Assembly (NCBI GenBank): GCA_027924645.1
Contig: BSBN01000252.1
Span: 5,642,001-5,706,000 of the forward strand
Source of the DNA: Cunninghamia lanceolata
Taxonomy: Eukaryota > Streptophyta > Pinopsida > Cupressales > Cupressaceae
DNA length: 64,000 nt
Direction: 5' to 3'
The translations under genes and the position numbers were made by a program. Under the pieces are notes generated by a model, which had not been told where the DNA came from, searched no databases, and worked only from the letters and a program-made list of their open reading frames with translations. Below are positions 12,787 to 24,233 of the stretch, piece by piece. Numbering within the stretch: the stretch's first letter is position 1; the number at the start of each line of letters is the position of its first letter.

Positions 12787-14553
12787 TGTTGGTTCCCAAA
12801 ATGATAACCCGAAATCCTAAAACATTTCACAATCACCTAGGCCAGGGGTGTCATCAAGGTGATTGGAGAGAGGTTTGTCAACAAGTTTAGGGCATTTTTG
12901 GCGAACTTACAGGAGTGGGTAGGATCCTCTACACTTCAAGCTCAGCTAGACTCTGGAAGGATATTCCAAGGGGTATACCTTAACAAATATTGAGTTCAAA
13001 CAAGTTGAACAACTAAAAACCAATGAACAGCCAAACCCATCCCGTTATCTTAATCCCAAAATTGTCACTGAACCAAGAACAACTGGCAATCACAAAACCC
13101 TTATAACTGATATAATTGTATATGCATAACCCACATGAAATAGATTCATTTTATATTCACTTGAGGTAATTCCTTGTTTATACTGACAGTTAAGGATGCA
13201 TAGAAATAATGGTTCTTCCCCTAAACCATTGGTTAATGTTTTTGTTTGTTTAAAATTGTGAGGCTAAGAGGAATGGCTCTAGACAAGTGCCTACTCTATG
13301 GACAACAGAGTCACGATTCATTAAGAAAACAACAAATTAAAACCAAAAGAACAATGAGTTATGTATTTGCATACACCACATAATATGAGATCTTTGGAAC
13401 AGAACATACTTAGTAATCTAGAACATAATTGCATATACCCATATATAACATGAGAGAGATTATTATAAAGCTTGCAATATTTTCATAATGTTGCCACATT
13501 CATTTGACCCAGTATTACATTCGTGCCATCAAACGTGGAAAAGGAAAATACCCAACTACAACTGAAAAATCTTCCTGGATACATACCTAATAACCTGGAG
13601 ACATTCTACAACAAAAACCATATACAATATCAACTCCTTTGACTTCACGGGACTGCACTCCTTAATGAGTTGAACTGGCATTTAAATGGCTGCCCTACAA
13701 CTTTCTGCACCTGTAAATGTCTTTTGGAGGCCCCACACAAAAAAATCTCTTTTAAAATGAGTTTCAAATTTGTATGTATAACCTTTGCAACTCAGATCTA
13801 AAGGAAAAATGAGAGCGAAAACCCCAACAACTCCACCTATTGCGATAAAAACTTCATTTTCAACTACCCATTTCGCATTAATGGCGATCATGGGAGTTGG
13901 TGGCACGTTTTCACGCGTTCTTGGGCCTCTGGCAGGTGGCAGGACGGCAAGAGAACTTGGCACCCAAAAACTAGTGTCAAGTTCCGTCAGAACCAAAAGT
14001 GGCCGAGGTCCGAAATGAAAAATTGATCCAAAACTTCATTAAATACTTAGCCATTTTCTGAAAGAATTATTTTAAAATTCTTTTTTTTGCCCCTTCAAAT
14101 TTGACTTGAAAATTTAGGGGGTCTGAAAGGATTTCAAACTTCAAAGATCTTCTGCAAGTGAGGAGTGGGGTCGCAAAGGGATGAGGAACTTAGGGAAAAG
14201 TTCCAAGGTTCTGATGGGTCCCAAGGACCCGCAGGAACCAAAGGGTCTGAAAAAGAAAGAGGTCTCGGATAGTATATAAATAAAATATAAAATATAAGTG
14301 GTAGTATTTTAATTTCTTATACTTTATTTATATTTTATGTATATACCTATCAAGATGATTGAGAGTGGTTTTGGATTCATAGGAGTCAAAATACAAAATC
14401 TAGAATTTGGAGGATCCCTCAGATTTCAAACTTAGCCAAATTCAGAAGTTTAGCAACATGCATTAGGGTAAACGGACATGGACCCCTTAAGAAAATTTTG
14501 AGGAATTTGACAAGATTTTGCAATTATGAGGCTTGAAAATCTGGGTGTCAAAC
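12787..14553 (-). repeat. Outer element 3' LTR (left copy)
   Basis: Begins TGTTGGTTCCCAAAATGA on plus and matches 35197-36933 through its length, for example AGGCCAGGGGTGTCATCAAG, GGATATTCCAAGGGGTATAC and CCTAGAATTTGGAGGATCC-like blocks. The right end is slightly degraded: GTGTCAAAC here, GTGCCAACA in the other copy. A TATATAAATAAAATATAAA stretch and its near inverted repeat lie at about 14271-14346. No clear polypurine tract borders the internal side. Confidence 0.88.
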
Positions 14554-14774
14554 TGGCTCTAGTTGGGGGATGTGTGTTAAACATTGACACATCGAGAATC
14601 CAGAACATCTTCGGGCAAACCAAAAAGGCAAAAACGAATAGGGGGAACAAACGTATTTACAACAAGGGTGTATATACAAGACAACATACAGTCATAGGCA
14701 TGAGGGCACAAAAGGAAAGTTGACTATAATCAAAATTTGCAAGCACTTGCAAGTCAAACCTACACAAGACTGAT
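14554..14774 (-). other. 3' internal remnant of the outer element
   Basis: 221 bases between the outer left LTR and the insertion point of the inner element. No coding sequence or convincing polypurine tract is visible, so the 3' internal end of the outer element is either degraded or unusually short. Confidence 0.6.
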
Positions 14775-14779
14775 GAAAC
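14775..14779. repeat. Target duplication GAAAC of the inner element (left)
   Basis: GAAAC precedes the TG of the inner 5' LTR and recurs at 32255-32259 directly after its 3' LTR. Five bases is the usual duplication length for gypsy integrases. Confidence 0.92.
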
Positions 14780-15920
14780 TGTAGACACCCAAAAATGACT
14801 AAGTTGTCACACGACTTGTATTTCGTCATCTGTCTAATCACCTGCATTTCAACATTAATTAAATAATCTAATTATTTAATTAATTTCACCAAATTTTTCT
14901 AAATCACATACTTTCGACGTTAATTAAATAAATTCTCTTTATTTAATTAATTAAATCAAATTTCTCTATTATTCTTCCACAATTAAATAATTTTAATTAT
15001 TTAATTAGATCATTATCCTCTTTTCAAAATTCAAATCCACATTAATTAAATAAATCCTATTATTTAATAAATTCATCACAAATTCCCTCTTATCCAAACA
15101 ATTAGATAATTCTCAATTATTTAATTAAAACAAATTTATTCTTCTAAATTTAAATAAATCAAATCAAATTTATTTAAATTCTCTCAATCTCCAAAAATAA
15201 AATAAATTAAATATTTTATTTATTCTTCCAAATCATGCACAACAATTAAATAAATTTACATATTTAATTTGCTATCTTATCTTCAAATATCTTTCAAATC
15301 TTCTAAAAATAAGTATTTTTCTCCATGCACACAAAATTAAATAATTTATTATTTAATTTCCCTCAAATCATGCAAAAGCAAATCTTAAGTTGAGTTATTT
15401 ATTCACTCAACCTTGTTATCAATTTCTCTTAAATTAGAAAAAAACTTTCTAATTTATGAAAAGCATGTCTTATCTTTAGAAAAGAAAGTGTTTAACTCAA
15501 ATAAAACAGCTTTTGTGAGACACTTGTCTTCTTCTTATTCGTTGTACGTTCCTCAACTTATCTCCTCCGTTGATTCTTCTGAATTATTTGGACCGTTGAT
15601 TGATCTTCATTGAAACCTATATAAACCCCCCTCATCTCCTTCGCAAATCCTCTTTGATCACTTATTCTCAGGCATACTTAACAGCGCTTTGAGCATACAT
15701 CGCATCGATTGAGCAACTTCACGATCTCTTAACATTGATCTTTGAGCATTTTATTTGTTTGTTGCAACCATGGTTTCGCCCAAAGGGAACAATACAAATC
15801 TCGGTAAAAGCTTTCATGTTTTATTGATTTATTAGTAATGGCTTTTATTTAGATCAGTTCTCTTTATGTTATTGGTTTTTTATTTTGTTAGTTTATCATA
15901 GTCAATTTTCCTCATACACA
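14780..15920 (+). repeat. Inner element 5' LTR
   Basis: 1141 bp, TGTAGACACCC...CATACACA. The U3 part (14850-15370) is a chain of AT-rich near-palindromic units built on ATTAATTAAATAA. A TATA box TATATAAA lies at 15618-15625. Compared with the 3' LTR it has 95 extra bases (15142-15236) and lacks a 26-base insert in its R/U5 part. Confidence 0.95.
15618..15625 (+). promoter_or_regulatory. TATA box of the inner 5' LTR
   Basis: TATATAAA followed by ACCCCCCTCATC; the identical position in the 3' LTR is 31927-31934. It is the only strong TATA box in the LTR, about 300 bases before the primer site, and would place the RNA start near 15650. Confidence 0.7.
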
Positions 15921-15923
15921 TTC

Positions 15924-15941
15924 TGGCACGCCCAGTGGGAC
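15924..15941 (+). promoter_or_regulatory. Primer binding site of the inner element
   Basis: TGGCACGCCCAGTGGGAC starts three bases after the 5' LTR, the standard position for tRNA priming of minus-strand DNA. It begins with the TGG that pairs with the tRNA CCA end. I cannot assign the tRNA species by eye. Confidence 0.75.
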
Positions 15942-15984
15942 CCACTAATCCCTCTTTTTCTTTGAGAAATTAATTTTTTTAAGT

Positions 15985-16160
15985 TACAGTACGGCACAGC
16001 GCAAAATACACAGAAAAGCGCTTTTGGCAGTATATTTAAGCGCTACTGGAGGCACAGTATAGTGCCCTCGAGCGATACTGCAGCGCTTCTGGTAACACAA
16101 AGCGACGCTTTTGGTAATACAGAACGGCGCTTTTGGTAGTATCGTTAAGCGCTTTTGGCA
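15985..16160 (+). repeat. AGCGCTTTTGG repeat cluster 1 (leader)
   Basis: A short unit near AGCGCTT(T/C)TGGTAGTACAG recurs about seven times with variation (for example AAGCGCTTTTGGCA and CAGCGCTTCTGGTA). The core AGCGCT is self-complementary. It lies in the untranslated leader directly after the primer site. Confidence 0.75.
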
Positions 16161-16464
16161 AAAATAGGTTTTCTAACTTGGGTTGGTGTTTTTGCAGGGT
16201 TTTATTCATATACATATCTTTGATTTGTCTAACAAGCTGTTGTATTTGTCTTTCAAACTGTCCCTTGATACTTCCTAAGCTGACTTATTTAGGGGTATTT
16301 TCGATATTTGAGTTAACCTATCTATTGACAACACCTTTTCGAGTTTGATTGATTACAGGATACAGATCTAGCAGATATTACTTCTCAGAACATTAGATCA
16401 ATCATGAAATCCTATCTGAACCTATTTATGTTGACAAAGTATAACCTTTTGTGGATCTGAGATA

Positions 16465-16655
16465 GAACAGCGCTTTTAGTCACACAGTACAGTGCTTCTG
16501 GTAGCACAGTACTGCGCTTCTGGTTCTGGTTCAGCGCTTCTGACAGCACAGTGAATCGCTTTTGGTCTGCATCACCGCGCTTCTGATAGCACAGTGAGGC
16601 GCTATTGGTATCACAGTAAGTCGCTTTAGGTAAGACAGTGACGTGCTTTTGGTCA
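16465..16655 (+). repeat. AGCGCTTTTGG repeat cluster 2 (leader)
   Basis: About eight further copies of the same 20-25-bp unit (CAGCGCTTCTGGTTC, GCGCTTCTGATAGCACAGTGA and similar), separated from cluster 1 by about 300 bases of unrelated sequence. Confidence 0.75.
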
Positions 16656-16829
16656 AATTGATTTATTTTTGCTAACTTGAGAGTTTTTGTGGAACTAAGT
16701 GACTTGTTGCAGCTTCTTATCACTCACACAGAGCAAACAGGTTTTTTTTTCTAATATGTTCATGCAGGACGAGCATTGAAGAAATCTTGATTTATCTCAC
16801 TAAGTCTTAGAAACATATTGCCTTCTTAA

Positions 16830-17060
16830 GGGATAATTGAACAAATCATTTTGGCAATCTAAGTCTTAGGAACATACTACTTTTCTTAAGGGACAATGGA
16901 CATGTATGCGAAAACACCTCAATTTTCTAAGGGACAATGGACATGAATGCCCAACACTTCAATTTCATAAGGGACAATTAACAACTACAAACGTGTGTGC
17001 CTAATCTAGTTGCACCTTATTTTTTTTATAACGGGACAATTGAACCTTTGTTTGACGTGC
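16830..17060 (+). repeat. TAAGGGACAATGGACATG repeat tract (leader)
   Basis: TTAAGGGA(C/T)AAT(G/T)GA-type blocks recur near 16837, 16894, 16938, 16977 and 17034, 40-60 bases apart. They form a second short-repeat family in the leader, distinct from the AGCGCT family. Confidence 0.6.
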
Positions 17061-17860
17061 TTGCTCTTACATTCAATACTTCTTTTAAAAGGCCCTGCTT
17101 TTGGATTGTGTTTCATCCAAAAGGAACGACCCTAAGCGGAGTTTTCCTTTGAACCACTATATAAAAGGGATAAGGCGAAAGCCAAGTCCTAACCGACGTC
17201 AGTCTTACCTTGTGGTGCCAAACTGAAAAGAGGTGTACTAACTCTTTGTGGAAACGATTTTCACATTGAGCGAAGTGTTTGATACTCTTAGTAGGATTGG
17301 TTAAAGATTTTAGTAGCTTGTCACATTGCTCGTAAGGCGTTGGTCCCTCAAAGTTACTAAGAACCATTCTAGATAGAGACTACCCGATCTACCTCTGAAC
17401 GTTGCGGTAATCATCAGTGCAAGGGGAATCGATTTAAGCCCTTAAGATACTCACCATTGGCTCCCTTGAGAAGAGATAGTATTCCCTTGGCCATAAAGCT
17501 CTTGTGACCTACTTGAGCTTTCCAAGGGGAGGGTGAGATATCCCTACCTATCGTTTCTCGCAAAGATACAAAATATCTGACACTTTTATGGAATGATATT
17601 TTTATTGACTGAGTATTAAGCTGTGAGCTGATCTACTGTAATGAAACCTTGTTTTTAGGGATAAAAAGTGCTTATTATTTATTGCAATTGTCTTATACCT
17701 GTGGAAACATTGGGCTTTTTTGTGAGCCTCGAACATACACTATCTGTTGTGTCAGTCCTTATTTTTTACCACTTTTTTGGTGTGTTTTCTCTTGCCAAAA
17801 GACAAATCCAATCAGAACCATAACCAAATCTGTCAAAATTGCCTTTAAAAGCATCAGACA
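17061..17860 (+). other. Leader region without ORF
   Basis: Unique leader sequence between repeat tracts. A TATATAAAAGGG box lies at about 17158. The minus-strand frame at 17113-17367 shows no known domain and is probably chance. Long leaders are normal for this lineage. Confidence 0.5.
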
Positions 17861-17864
17861 CTAC

Positions 17865-18055
17865 TTCAGCGCCTGTGGTATTACAGCAGCTCGCCCTTGG
17901 TGGTACAGTAGCTCACTTTTGGTCACCGTAGCTCGCTTTTGGTATAGTAGTACCTCACCTTTGGTAGCTCGGTCCATCGCCTTTGGTATCATAGTAGCAC
18001 GCTTTTGGTTGCATAGTCCTGCGCCTCTGGTCAAACAGTATAACGCCTTTGGTCT
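17865..18055 (+). repeat. AGC(G)CCTTTGGT repeat cluster 3 (leader)
   Basis: About nine copies of a related unit (CAGCGCCTGTGGTATTACAG, GTAGCTCGCTTTTGGT, GCACGCTTTTGGTTG, CTGCGCCTCTGGTC) run almost up to the gag start. It is more diverged than clusters 1 and 2 but shares the GCnCnTTTTGGT core. Confidence 0.7.
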
Positions 18056-18133
18056 AGTCACTTGTGCATCAGAGTTTGTCTTTCTCAAAACACAAGTAGA
18101 ATCTCAGCATTACCGTTTGTCCTAGTGTATTCC

Positions 18134-20778
18134 ATGGTAACCACTAGGCTCCAACAAACTATGAAGTCCAAGCAAGTTGCCCCTAGGAAGCGCAAATCGC
18201 CTCCTCACACACCGCAATTAGGTCGTCTCAACATTACTCCCAAGGTTACTCCTAGAACACCCGCGAAAAGATCTACCAACTCTCCCAGCATGCCGCAGCT
18301 GGACCACCCAAGCATTCCTCAAGAGGGTGGGGTCCCTTTGGTAAGCACACCTCACTATACCACCGGCTTGCCTCCAGATTTTGTGCCACAAGGATATACT
18401 ATTGATCAAGTCACTCCTCAAGAAGGTAGAGTCCCTTTGGTAAGCACACCTCACTATACCACTGGCATGCCTCCGAATTTTGTCCCACAAGGTTATACTG
18501 CAGATCTAGCCCATCTCTCAAGAAGAGCGACACTTTGAAATGGGTCAATCCTCTCAAGAAGATGGGCAAGATCTTGATGAATTCATACAAGAGCCTAGAG
18601 TCGTGGCCGCCTTTGACAAAATCTTTAGTGAGAACCAAGATCGTTTCTTTCGCTTGCTTGCACAGCAAGGCGCCAAGTTACCTCAAGATTTTGATTTATC
18701 CACTCTCAAGGAGACAAACAACACCTTAAGTGCCATTCAGGCAGTCCAAACCATGTCAACAGTGACCATGCCTTTACCCGAACAAGGCTCACAAGGTAAA
18801 CCAATGGTGCAATATAAGAATCCCCTTTTTCAAAACCCAACAGGAAAGAGGGCCGTATCACCGCTTCTAACTCCTATGGAGATCTACAAACACCAACAAG
18901 AAACTCTCCAACATCAAGCAGAGCTAGCTAAGCAAGCCACCTTAGCTCGATCGAATATACAACAAACTCCTAAAGTGTCCACACCAATCGCAAGTGGAAT
19001 TCTGGTTACTCCTTCACGAATAGGTTTCCCACCAAATTACAATCCGGGGAACAACTATGTAGTCACGCAACAAGGGTCTCAACACATACCACCTCCCATA
19101 TCATCAAACCTTCATGTCTCTCAACCAATTAGAGTCATGCAATCCCCCCCACAAAATTCTTCTACACTCATCCCTAATCAACCATCGCAAATCTCTTCTA
19201 CCTATGTCCCTCCTCCACTACATTCATCAGCGCTAAATTTCTTTCACATTGCCTAGCCACCCTCAAATTCCCCAACATCAAGTTTCCCAAAGCTATGTGC
19301 CGCCATCACAACCTAATCCTACGCACTTTAGCTTTCCTCCAACCAATGCTCTTCTTCAACCATCACAAAGCCAACATTCTTACCTAGCGCCACCTCCACC
19401 TCTTCCAAATCAAAACATCCAAATTCAACCCAATCTGAACCCAACGTACAAAGCATACGACCCCAACCAATCTTACGACCCTTATAATACCAATTCTCAT
19501 GGATTACAATACAATCTGTCGTATGGGCAACAACAACCACTTCTAGGACAACAAGAGATGTTTCCAACCCCTCCCATGACGATAGAGCTAAAAATCGCAA
19601 AAGTTCCACAACAGCTATCTGATCTTACGTTTGGCCACACCAAAAAGACCTTCTCTTTAGAAGTGTGTCCTTATCCTTTTGATCGGTCATTACCTATGAT
19701 CCATTTTCCTCAAAATTTTACTATTCCTAAATTTGATAAATACAAAGGAAAAGGTGACCCAAAAGACCATCTCAGGGAATTCTATCTTGCTTGCTTTGAG
19801 GTCTCACATAATGACACATATCTTATGCGTCTCTTTCCTCGCAGTCTTGGAGGTCAAGCAATAGAATGGTTCTCACACTTACCTATAGGTATCAAGTCTT
19901 TTAACGAATTAGCAGAGAAATTTGCCACCCATTTCTGGTACAACGCAGAGCATGAAATCTCCATGACTGATCTATGCAACAACAAACAAAAGAATGGAGA
20001 AACTTTCATTTCTTTCCTTCAACGATGGAGACAAATGGCTAGCAAATTCCCTTTCAAGATTCCTGAGAAACAGCTGGTTAGCATATTTGTGCAGAACCTC
20101 AACCAAGAGTTAGGTTTCCACTTGCAAATTCTTAGTGCTACAACCTTCGATGAAATTACATACAAGGGAATCAACATTGAAAAGGCCCTCATTGCTAAGG
20201 GTGTGGTTAAAATCTTCAAAGAAACAAAAGACAATGCTCCTCATCAACAATCGAGCGATAAACCCAAATATTGGAACAAAAACAAAAACATGGTCAACGA
20301 TGGGGTGGTCGATTCTAAACATATCCAAACTTTGCAAACACCGCTACAGCTTTCCAAACCAAGTCAAGCTCCACCTCAACAACAACAACAAAGGTAACCT
20401 TATCAAAACCAACAACAATGACAACAGGAGCGACCTCAACAAGATTACCCTCCGCGGCATCAATTCACTCCCTTGGGAGAGCCCATAGAATCTGTCCTAC
20501 AAAAGATTTTACACAAAGGCCTCATCACCTTACCTGATGCTCCCCCGTATGGTGAACCTGTTTACAAAACTGCGTGGTACAAAGAAAATGAATACTGTGA
20601 ATTCCATAGGAGCAAAGGGCATAGAACCGTATCGTGCATGAAACTCAAGCACCTAATCCAAAATCTCATTGAAGGCAATCAAATATCTCTACAAGAAGAT
20701 CCACCAGCTCAACACACGAACAAAGATCTCAATATGTACAAGGAACCATTCCCTCATCATGGTCCACCTCCTCCTTAG
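18134..20778 (+). pseudogene. gag: Gag of the inner Tat-type element (frameshifted)
   Basis: This is the capsid precursor that packages element RNA. The likely ATG is 18134 (MVTTRLQQTMKSK). A proline/serine/glutamine-rich N-terminal half contains a 33-residue tandem duplication (18317-18415 and 18416-18514). The frame changes near 18500-18540 and again near 19230-19256. The capsid domain follows at about 19690-20200 (IPKFDKYKGKGDPKDHL, LGGQAIEWFSHLP, ETFISFLQRWRQMASKFP), then a modified knuckle YCEFHRSKGHRTVSCMKLK near 20600. Stops fall at 20395-20397 (TAA), 20419-20421 (TGA) and 20776-20778 (TAG), two of them in a polyglutamine stretch. The last part shares its frame with the protease block. 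Confidence 0.85.
18317..18514 (+). repeat. 99-bp in-frame tandem duplication within gag
   Basis: CCTCAAGAGGGTGGGGTCCC and CCTCAAGAAGGTAGAGTCCC start two 99-bp units encoding PQEG(G/R)VPLVSTPHYTTG and VPQGYT blocks. A 33-residue period keeps the frame, as expected of an expanding proline-rich spacer. Confidence 0.8.
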
Positions 20779-22665
20779 GATAGAGGTAAAGGTATCAATC
20801 ATGCTTCCACTTCCTTTGATTCCATTGTAGGTTGTTTTGAAGAGAGTCGAATGTCTACCCTCACAATCAAAGGCAAATCTACGAATTGCGTTGTTGCAAC
20901 TCGCCATGGTCGTGTCACCATTCGTGGTCCTACACCCAGTCTTCCGGCTCAATCTGGTTATAATCTTGTCGAACATCTAGGGAAAACGCCAACACAGATC
21001 TCTATTTTGGACCTTCTACGGTCATCACCTGCACATAGAGTGGTGCTAGAAAAAGCCCTCCAAGAGTCTTCGATTCCTAACAACATAGCGGTCGCGAATT
21101 TCCAAGCTATAGTAGGTAACATTGCTTCGCCCTACAATGTGGTCTTCTCTGAGAAAAATCTCCCATCTCATGATCCGTGTCACAATGATGCCCTTCATAT
21201 TGAGGTTCTCATCCATAAGTGCAAAATCAAACGTATACTCATAGATGGTGGTGCTGGTCTCAACATCTGTTCTTTAAAGTTACTTAAGCAATTGGGATAC
21301 TCTAAGGATCATGTCAACACTGATCATAGTATTACAATCAAGGGATATGATGATGTTGAACGCCATTCAGAAGGTATAATTCATTTGCCTATACAACTAG
21401 GCCTTGTCATGCTTGAAACTCGGTGTCAAGTCCTTGATATTGGGCTGCCTTACAACATTATCCTAGGCCGCCCATGGATCCATGCAATGAAAGTTGTTCC
21501 CTCCACGTACCATCAGTCTCTAAAGTTCCCGTTCAATGATACGGAGATCACTATCCCTGGAGACCCCAATCCTTTTGAATTTTGTCGTGTCTTACAAGGT
21601 AGCTATAAGAATTGCAACCAAGTGCCTAAAAATGAAAAAGCCCTTGAATCCCCACTATATGTTGATCCTGAAACTCTGACACAAGCCTCTAGAAGTGAAC
21701 CTAATCCTCTTCCTGAAATCAAAGCTCACATCTGTGATATAGGCTTTGGCACGTATGATATATCAAAATCTTGTTGTGTAGGGCGGATGCCTTTATCCCC
21801 TAAATCTTATGGTCAACCACCCATTGCCAAAGTAACTAAAAAAGCAGCTATCCCTCCCCCAACATTTCTAACCCAATTCCAACAGGGATGGTTATTGGAA
21901 GAGGAAACTATTGAGGACATTTCTTCTTGGCTCTACAAAGAGAAAGAACCAGTCACAATACCAGTCAAGCAATACGGCAATGGCTTAAGGATAGTAAAAA
22001 ACATGGGCTATAAAGGCAAAGGTGGCCTTGGGAAACAGAATCAAGGAACTATGGAACCCATTGTTGTGACAAAGAAACTAGACAAGAAGGGATTAGGATT
22101 TGGTAAGAAGGTACCGCACGCCTTGAACGTCGAGTATATCCTCGACGAGGTGGCTGAAACTTTTCCCGCCGATTCGACGTCTACTGAGGGTATCATCGAT
22201 GACTCTTCCCTCCATATGACCAACCTATTTGCAGAATCCTCCATTTTTACGCTATCCTCCGTATCCCTAACATCCACCACAAACACCCAGAATGTAACAC
22301 TTGTCTACCCTGAACTTATCGATTGGGACCAACAAGGGTCCCCCGTTATGGATGTATTTCAGAATGACGAAGCTTTAGCTAAGTTCATGGGACTTCGGGA
22401 GGGTATCCCTCTTGGCGATCATAAAGTAGGTTTTGTAATGGAACTGGAGCCAACAACTTATTTTGGTGAGAATGCCAAATCCTCCAGTCGCAAAAGTAAA
22501 AATAAAGAAAGATCTCTAGGCGAAAACCACACTGTGGCACCTCCTGATCACAAAATAGTAAAAACAAAGGACGTATCCAAAGGTGAAAACCCAACTGTGG
22601 CACCTAAGGATGGAGGATTTGACCTTCCCCTACCATCTAAGTATCAAGGAAGTCAGCTCTCCTAG
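20779..22665 (+). CDS. pro: Retropepsin-like protease followed by a G-patch domain
   Basis: An open block of 604 codons from 20851, in the gag 3' frame. The aspartic protease that cuts the polyprotein shows ILIDGGAGLNICSLKLL with the catalytic Asp at about residue 132, and the closing YNIILGRPW near residue 206. The catalytic triplet is DGG rather than the common DTG/DSG. Around residues 375-420 lies a glycine-rich segment, GLRIVKNMGYKGKGGLGK then KKGLGFGKK, which matches the G-patch pattern, an RNA-binding module also found after protease in betaretroviruses. The charged C-terminal part repeats GEN(H/P)TVAP. The block ends at TAG 22663-22665, overlapping the pol frame by about 25 bases at a -1 offset. 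Confidence 0.85.
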   Translation, partial: DRGKGINHASTSFDSIVGCFEESRMSTLTIKGKSTNCVVATRHGRVTIRGPTPSLPAQSGYNLVEHLGKTPTQISILDLLRSSPAHRVVLEKALQESSIPNNIAVANFQAIVGNIASPYNVVFSEKNLPSHDPCHNDALHIEVLIHKCKIKRILIDGGAGLNICSLKLLKQLGYSKDHVNTDHSITIKGYDDVERHSEGIIHLPIQLGLVMLETRCQVLDIGLPYNIILGRPWIHAMKVVPSTYHQSLKFPFNDTEITIPGDPNPFEFCRVLQGSYKNCNQVPKNEKALESPLYVDPETLTQASRSEPNPLPEIKAHICDIGFGTYDISKSCCVGRMPLSPKSYGQPPIAKVTKKAAIPPPTFLTQFQQGWLLEEETIEDISSWLYKEKEPVTIPVKQYGNGLRIVKNMGYKGKGGLGKQNQGTMEPIVVTKKLDKKGLGFGKKVPHALNVEYILDEVAETFPADSTSTEGIIDDSSLHMTNLFAESSIFTLSSVSLTSTTNTQNVTLVYPELIDWDQQGSPVMDVFQNDEALAKFMGLREGIPLGDHKVGFVMELEPTTYFGENAKSSSRKSKNKERSLGENHTVAPPDHKIVKTKDVSKGENPTVAPKDGGFDLPLPSKYQGSQLS

Positions 22666-24233
22666 TAGAAGACTCTACAGAGATAAACCTTGGCACCGAG
22701 CAGAATCCAAAGACCACATTCCTAGTAGCATCACTATCAGAAACAGAGCACAGGAATCTTAACACATTCTTCTTACAGAGAACCATCAACTTTGCATGGA
22801 CCTATGCTGATATGCCCAGGCTAGACCCTAAGCTAGTTGTTCACTATCTCACAGTTGATCCAAAAGTAAAACCAGTCAAGCAAAAGCTGAGGAAGATGCA
22901 CCCACATATAGCTCTCTTAGTAAAGGTGGAAATACAGAAGCTGTTAGATGCAAAGTTCATCTGACCTATTGATTATTCAGACTGGGTATCAAACATTGTA
23001 CCTGTGTCTAAACCCAATGGGCGCATCCGCATGCGCAATGATTTTAGAGATCTTAATAAAGTATGTCCCAAAGATGACTTTCCACTACCGAACATTGACA
23101 TTATAGTAGACTTGACAACAGGTCATGAAATGCTTTCCCTCATGGATGGATTCTCAGGCTATAATCAGATAAGGATAGCAGAAGAAGATAAACATAAAAC
23201 AACCTTTACATGTCCGTGGGGCAACTATTGTTGGTGTGTCATGCCGTTTGGTCTAAAGAATGCAGGAGCAACCTATCAGAGAGTAATGACAGTGATATTC
23301 CACGATCTCTTTAATCATATCATAGAGGACTATGTGGATGACATACTAGCTAAATCTTCTAGGGCAGATCACATACAAGTTCTAGGACAGATCTTTGACA
23401 GGCTCGAGAAATACCAAGTAAGACTCAATCCAAAGAAGTGTGTCTTCGGTGTAACATCAGGGAAGCTATTGGGATACATTGTATCTCGCAAAGGCATCGA
23501 AGTAGACCCCACAAAAGTCAAGGCTATAGTGGAGATGCCTCCACCGAAGAACCTCAAAGCATTAAGGAGCCTTCAGGGAAGGTTGCAATCTATCAGGCGT
23601 TTTATCTCACAGCTAGCAGATAAATGTCAACCATTTCAACACTTACTCCGAAAGGATGTCTCTTTTCGATGGGACGATAAGTGTCAAGCAGCATTTGATC
23701 AACTTAAAGAGTATCTAGCTACACCTCTTGTATTGGTACCACCAGTGGTTGATAAACCTTTGATATTATACATCTCAACTACAACTTCGGCCCTAGGGGC
23801 CCTTCTAGCACAAAATGATGAAACAGGAAAAGAGCATGCAATTTATTATATCAGTAGAACCTTCGTGGGATATGAACTCAATTATTCACCGATGGAAAGG
23901 GCTTGTTTAGCAGTAGTGTTCGCTTCCCAAAAGTTGCGGCATTACATGTTAAACCAACACACTAATCTTATAGCCAAAATTGATCCCTTGAAGTATCTAC
24001 TAGCAAAAGTAGCTCTTACAGGCAAACTAGCTAAATGGGTCATGATCCTTAGTGAGTTTGACATTGAGTATATGGATCATAAGGCAATCAAGGGACAAGC
24101 CCTAGCAGATCAACTGGCAGAAGCACCCATGACAGATACACACCCTATGGTAGCAGACTTTCCAGACGAGAATCTCTTCACTCTTTCCAACTCAATAATG
24201 TGGAAGTTGTACTTTGACGGTTCCTACACATAA
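22641..24233 (+). pseudogene. pol: Reverse transcriptase and first RNase H of the inner element
   Basis: This domain copies element RNA into DNA. The frame opens at 22641, with the linker INLGTEQNPK and FAWTYADMP before the RT. RT motifs follow: SNIVPVSKPNGRIRM, LSLMDGFSGYNQI, MPFGLKNAGATYQ and the catalytic YVDD at about 23332. The following RNase H is degenerate: the usual catalytic aspartate position reads LYISTTTSALGALLAQ. TGA at 22962-22964 replaces an expected arginine codon just before the RT core, and TAA at 24231-24233 interrupts the start of the second RNase H. Both fit C-to-T decay of CGA and CAA. Confidence 0.92.

Noticed and set aside
14554..14572. TGGCTCTAGTTGGGGGA right after the outer left LTR looks like a plus-strand primer site.
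   Set aside because: The near-perfect tRNA-Asp site and the gag frame at the other end read on the minus strand; this is probably coincidence.
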